Assembly: GCF_025751555.1 (NCBI RefSeq)
Contig: NZ_JAOWLB010000008.1
Span: 96,616-160,615, forward strand
Source of the DNA: Ruegeria aquimaris
GTDB taxonomy: Bacteria; Pseudomonadota; Alphaproteobacteria; Rhodobacterales; Rhodobacteraceae
Direction: 5' to 3'
Length of the DNA: 64,000 bases
How positions within the stretch are numbered: the stretch's first letter is position 1; each line of letters begins with the position of its first letter. This document shows positions 61,250 to 64,000 of this stretch, one piece after another. The translations under genes were made by a program, and so were the position numbers. The notes under the pieces are model-generated. The model had not been told where the DNA came from, ran no database searches, and saw only the letters and a list, made by a program, of their open reading frames with translations.

Positions 61250-62278
61250 CTATGGCGTGATCATCACCTTTCCGTCAGTCTTTTTCAGCGCCCCGGCCAG
61301 ACCTGACACAACGTCACGAAGCGGAAGGTAGCCTGACACATCGGTTTTCCAACGCCCGTCGGCAAAACGCGCCTGCACCTCGGCCACCACGCGCGCCTGA
61401 TCGGCAGGTGGCGTGGTCATCATCCACTGGGTGAGCCAGAAGCCTTCGATTCGCTTGCCCATGAAAATCAGCTGGCCCATCTGGGTCAGCACCGGCAATT
61501 CGGCATCCAGCTTGCCATAAGACACCCAGCGCGCGCCGTTCGGCATGGCGGTAAAGATGCGTTCCGAGGTCTGGTCTGACACCGCATCCAGGAACACGCG
61601 CGGTTTCAGCGCCCGGCTGATGGCGGCGAACTTCTGCCCCATCTCCGGATCCGAGATGACCAGAACCTCGGCCGCGCCCAGCGCCTTCAGTGGCTCTACC
61701 GCTTCGGCCCGGCGCACCAGCGCGATGGGTTTCAGCCCCAGATCGCGGCCCAGCGACACCATCAGCTTGCCCAGCTGACTGGTGGCCGCCGACACAATGA
61801 AAGCCTCGCCCTCGGACCGCGCGATATCGACCATCGCCATGGCGGTCATCGGGTTGACGATCTGCGCCGAACCGTCCTCGTCGCTGATATCGGGGCGCAA
61901 CGGAATGCACATCTGCGCCTGCGTCACCACATATTCAGCCCAGGCCCCCGCGTTCACGGCGACAAACGCGACCCGCTGGCCCACCAGCCGCTCGGCGCCT
62001 TTGCCCACCGCGACCACGTCGCCGCAGCCCTCGAACCCGGCGGGCATGCCCTTGACACGCGGCTGGCCGTACTCGCCCTTGATGAAATGCAAATCGGACG
62101 GGTTGACCGAGGCCATGCGCAGCCGGATCAGCACCTGTCCCGGTCCGGGTGTCGGCACCGCGATCTGACCCGGCTCCAGCCAGTCGGCGGCATCGTCAAT
62201 CGCCGGGCCGGTGGCCTTGCCGGAATAGCCGTCGCCGGTTTGCAGCACGGCATACATCGTTTCGGGAATGTCTGTCAT
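61250..62278 (-). CDS. MDR-superfamily NAD(P)H oxidoreductase (quinone/enoyl reductase-like)
   Basis: 342 residues. The GroES-like N-terminal half (GQVLIRLRMASVNPSDLHFIKGEYG, MPAGFEGCGDVVAVG) and the Rossmann half (EAFIVSAATSQLGKLMVSLGRDLGL) match medium-chain dehydrogenase/reductases of the quinone-oxidoreductase or enoyl-reductase branch. The cysteine/histidine set of zinc-dependent alcohol dehydrogenases is not evident, so it is likely zinc-independent. Lies between the TetR gene (21 bp) and livH (76 bp), suggesting a role in metabolism of the transported substrate. Confidence 0.85.
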   Translation of the reverse strand: MTDIPETMYAVLQTGDGYSGKATGPAIDDAADWLEPGQIAVPTPGPGQVLIRLRMASVNPSDLHFIKGEYGQPRVKGMPAGFEGCGDVVAVGKGAERLVGQRVAFVAVNAGAWAEYVVTQAQMCIPLRPDISDEDGSAQIVNPMTAMAMVDIARSEGEAFIVSAATSQLGKLMVSLGRDLGLKPIALVRRAEAVEPLKALGAAEVLVISDPEMGQKFAAISRALKPRVFLDAVSDQTSERIFTAMPNGARWVSYGKLDAELPVLTQMGQLIFMGKRIEGFWLTQWMMTTPPADQARVVAEVQARFADGRWKTDVSGYLPLRDVVSGLAGALKKTDGKVMITP

Positions 62279-62299
62279 CTTTGTCCTCGGTTCAGGGGA

Positions 62300-62935
62300 T
62301 CAGGCGGGCAGGGCGCGCAGGCCCTGCATGGCAAAACGCACGATCTCTTCCGCAATCGCATCGTATTTCTCCGGCGTGTCGCCGGGGCGCGGGCGGAACC
62401 AGGCCACCGGCCCGTTCAGCGCGCTCATGAAGGTCTGGACCGTGATCGCCGGATCGGGACCGGCGCGCAGGCTGCCCTCGGCCAGCCCCATCGCCAGCAA
62501 TTCGCGGAACCGCGCCTCATAGGCGTCGCGCCGGGCGATATGCTGGGACAGCGATTCCTTCTGAAAATCGGTCGTGGTGGTATAGCGCCGCATCAGCAGC
62601 CCGTCCTTCAGCACCAGCATGAAGGAATGATGTTGCAGCATCGCTCGGGCATGGCCACGCGCCATGGCTTCCAGCCGGTCCAATACCGGCAGATCCGCAA
62701 AATACCCCGGATCGGTGGCCTGAAACACGATGTCCATGCCTCGGTCGCGCACTGCGTTGAACAGATCCATCTTGGACGGGAAATAATGATAGACCCGGCC
62801 CTTGGTCGCGCCCAGATGGCGCGCCACCGTATCAATCGAGGTGGCATCGAATCCCCGGCTCTGGAAACACTCCGCCGCGGCCGTCAGCAATTCCTCGTAC
62901 CGGTCGTTGCGGGCTGTGGTTGCAATCTCGGTCAC
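62300..62935 (-). CDS. TetR/AcrR family transcriptional regulator
   Basis: 211 residues. The N-terminal helix-turn-helix (YEELLTAAAECFQSRGFDATSIDTVARHLGATKGRVYHYFPSKMDLF, residues ~13-57) is a textbook TetR domain; the C-terminal part has the ligand-binding helices and an end typical of acyl-CoA or fatty-acid-responsive members, although the ligand cannot be deduced. It is the first gene of the TetR-MDR-liv-synthetase-SBP cluster. Two tandem palindromes just upstream are good candidates for its own operators. I infer repression relieved by the acyl-CoA formed by the cluster's synthetase. Confidence 0.93.
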   Translation of the reverse strand: MTEIATTARNDRYEELLTAAAECFQSRGFDATSIDTVARHLGATKGRVYHYFPSKMDLFNAVRDRGMDIVFQATDPGYFADLPVLDRLEAMARGHARAMLQHHSFMLVLKDGLLMRRYTTTTDFQKESLSQHIARRDAYEARFRELLAMGLAEGSLRAGPDPAITVQTFMSALNGPVAWFRPRPGDTPEKYDAIAEEIVRFAMQGLRALPA

Positions 62936-62966
62936 GGGGCGCTGACTCCTCGGTTGGCAATGGCGA

Positions 62967-63004
62967 CATACTCTCGGGTATGATCAAACATACCGATGGG
63001 TATG
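62967..63004. promoter_or_regulatory. tandem palindromes, candidate TetR operators
   Basis: CATACTCTCGGGTATG (62967-62982) and CATACCGATGGGTATG (62989-63004) are two dyads of the form CATAC-N6-GTATG, with centres 22 bp apart, that is about two helical turns on one DNA face. They lie 32-69 bp upstream of the TetR start, where a promoter must be. The second extends to ACATAC-N6-GTATGT. Confidence 0.7.
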
Positions 63005-63069
63005 TCTGTCAACCGACCCAAACCGTGACGTGGCGGCAGGGTTTCGAATGCTGCACCCCGCAAAAACAA

Positions 63070-63093
63070 AAACCCCCGCCGCAGCGGGGGTTT
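63070..63093 (-). terminator. rho-independent terminator after the Ala-rich protein gene
   Basis: A 10-bp stem (AAACCCCCGC / GCGGGGGTTT) with a 4-nt loop; on the minus strand it continues into a T-rich run. It lies 22 bp past the stop at 63116. Confidence 0.88.
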
Positions 63094-63115
63094 GCAGGTG
63101 GGTGGACAGGTCCCG

Positions 63116-63730
63116 TCACATGCCAATCAAGGCGCGCAGTGCCTGTGCATGGACAGCGATGGCCTCGGGCGCCGACCGGATATCCTCCAGAATGCCCAGG
63201 ATGCCGGTTTTGAGCGTCTCGTTCATCGTGCTGTCCTCGACGGCGGAAACCATGGTGTCATAGTCGAAGCCCGACGGGGTCAGCATGCCGTCTCTGTCCC
63301 AGCCTTCGACCATTTCGCGGGCCGAGGCGATGGCCGCCGTCGCCTCCTCGTTTGCAGTGGCAAGCGCGGTGCCCACGGCTTCGGTCGTGGCGTCGGTAGC
63401 GGCGCTGGCAGCCTCCCCTGCGGCCTCGGCGGCCTGCGACGCGGCCTCGCTGGCGGAGTCGATGGCCTGCGAAGCCGCTTCGGCAGCCGTGTCTCGGGCC
63501 TGACCCAACTGTTCCGCTGCTTGCCTGGCTGCGGCCTCAACCTCGGTGCGGGCGGTTTCGGCGGCCTGTTCGATCTGCGTGCCCAGCGTGGCTGCGCCTG
63601 GCTCCGCCGGTGTCACGGCGGCCGCGGCCGGCGGTTCGACAGCCGCTTGCTGGGGTTCGGTCCGGATCACAAGGAAATAGGCAGCGGCACCGGCCGCCGC
63701 CACTCCGAGAAGTACGAGAATGCGTGTCAT
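63116..63730 (-). CDS. Ala-rich, N-terminally anchored coiled-coil protein
   Basis: 204 residues from 63730 (MTRILVLLGVAAAGAAAYFLV), behind a GGAGGT ribosome-binding site; longer reading frames lack one. A single N-terminal hydrophobic segment anchors or exports it. Residues ~55-140 are an extreme Ala/Glu/Thr/Ser region with heptad-like spacing (EQAAETARTEVEAAARQAAE; ASQAIDSASEAASQ), predicted as a long helix or coiled coil. The C-terminal ~55 residues (DRDGMLTPSGFDYDTMVSAV; NETLKTGILGILEDIRSAPE) look like a small conserved helical domain. Function unknown. It is followed by a terminator, and a tRNA-Asn gene with its own terminator lies upstream on the same strand. Confidence 0.72.
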   Translation of the reverse strand: MTRILVLLGVAAAGAAAYFLVIRTEPQQAAVEPPAAAAVTPAEPGAATLGTQIEQAAETARTEVEAAARQAAEQLGQARDTAAEAASQAIDSASEAASQAAEAAGEAASAATDATTEAVGTALATANEEATAAIASAREMVEGWDRDGMLTPSGFDYDTMVSAVEDSTMNETLKTGILGILEDIRSAPEAIAVHAQALRALIGM

Positions 63731-63890
63731 GATGACCTCCAAGGCAGTTCTGCCGCCTAGATGGAGAGGGCATGAAGCATCGGCTAGGGGGAAAACCCGG
63801 GTCCGGTCGCCAACCGACCCCGCCCGGCGCTTTTCCGCCCGGCCTATCTGTTCCGCTGGGCAAGCCGCCGCCTCGCGTTCCTGCAAACAG

Positions 63891-63921
63891 AAAAGCCCTC
63901 GAGCAGGGCTCGAGGGCTTTT
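63891..63921 (-). terminator. terminator of tRNA-Asn
   Basis: A perfect 14-bp stem (AAAAGCCCTCGAGC / GCTCGAGGGCTTTT) with a 3-nt loop starts 2 bp downstream of the tRNA 3' end. Confidence 0.92.
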
Positions 63922-63923
63922 CA

Positions 63924-63998
63924 TGGCTCCGGCGGTAGGGATCGAACCTACGACCAATTGATTAACAGTCAACTGCTCTACCGCTGAGCTACGCCGGA
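63924..63998 (-). tRNA. tRNA-Asn (anticodon GTT), CCA encoded
   Basis: The minus strand reads TCCGGCG (acceptor 5'), D-arm TAGCTCAGCGGTAGAGC, anticodon arm with GTT in loop CTGTTAA, variable region, T-arm GTAGGTTCGATCCCTAC, acceptor 3' CGCCGGA, discriminator G and a genome-encoded CCA. All stems pair. A terminator follows directly. Confidence 0.95.
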
Positions 63999-64000
63999 AC

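Noticed and set aside
62989..63004. Palindrome considered as a terminator for the TetR region
   Set aside because: No T-run, and its duplication with helical phasing directly upstream of the TetR start fits an operator better.

Overview
The window is GC-rich, densely packed chromosomal DNA that reads like a marine alphaproteobacterium of the Rhodobacteraceae (Roseobacter group, Ruegeria-like). The reasons are the pepA-holC block divergent from lptG-lptD-surA-pdxA-rsmA, the aroK-aroB block next to xerD and a small membrane protein, an RTX protein with a C-terminal Hint domain, a dimethylglycine-dehydrogenase-like FAD/GcvT enzyme, a non-pyrrolysine MttB-family protein, and short extragenic repeats of a type I associate with this group. 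I see no rRNA, CRISPR array, insertion sequence or prophage. One tRNA (Asn, GTT) lies at the right edge.

Layout. 1-2.6 kb: possible end of prmC, a DUF4167 protein and an MttB-family methyltransferase. 2.7-9.1 kb (minus): envelope-biogenesis operon lptG-lptD-surA-pdxA-rsmA; the usual lptF is not beside lptG. 9.3-11.3 kb (plus): pepA and holC. 11.7-16.2 kb: acyl-CoA ligase, retropepsin-like protease, MarC protein, secreted arylsulfatase. 16.4-21.1 kb: GNAT, ABC-F ATPase, Bcr/CflA-type MFS pump, ndk, TfoX C-terminal domain protein. 21.2-25.6 kb (plus): SAM methyltransferase, cytochrome P450, then a tightly linked CHAD-domain protein and ParA-type ATPase. 25.6-29.2 kb (minus): HtrA/DegP protease followed by an OmpR-type regulator and its sensor kinase, a probable periplasmic stress module. 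29.3-33.2 kb (minus): amidohydrolase, COG0523/CobW metallochaperone-type GTPase and M20 peptidase in one overlapping operon. 33.2-34.2 kb: an almost gene-free stretch with an AT-rich core. 34.2-38.0 kb: 1280-residue RTX-Hint protein. 38.1-45.4 kb: MobA-like transferase, FAD/GcvT dehydrogenase, DUF2254 protein, MFS transporter, CNNM/CorC-type CBS protein. 45.5-49.9 kb: xerD, a secreted protein coupled to a 50-residue membrane protein, and divergent aroK-aroB. 49.9-52.3 kb: site-2 protease, ssb, lytic transglycosylase. 52.4-54.5 kb: molybdopterin oxidoreductase. 54.6-62.9 kb (minus): TetR, MDR oxidoreductase, complete LivHMGF ABC importer, acyl-CoA synthetase and substrate-binding protein, which together look like a regulated carboxylic-acid uptake and activation system. 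63.1-64.0 kb: an Ala-rich anchored protein and tRNA-Asn.

Most promising leads. (1) The CHAD-ParA pair combines a polyphosphate-granule-binding fold with a cargo-positioning ATPase and could be a polyphosphate granule segregation system; this is inference. (2) The COG0523 GTPase is sandwiched between two likely metallohydrolases. (3) Two operator-like DNA arrangements match their neighbouring regulators: 11-bp-phased direct repeats upstream of htrA, and two palindromes 22 bp apart upstream of the TetR gene. (4) lptF is absent from its normal locus. (5) A short membrane-protein gene overlaps the start of a secreted helical-repeat-like protein.
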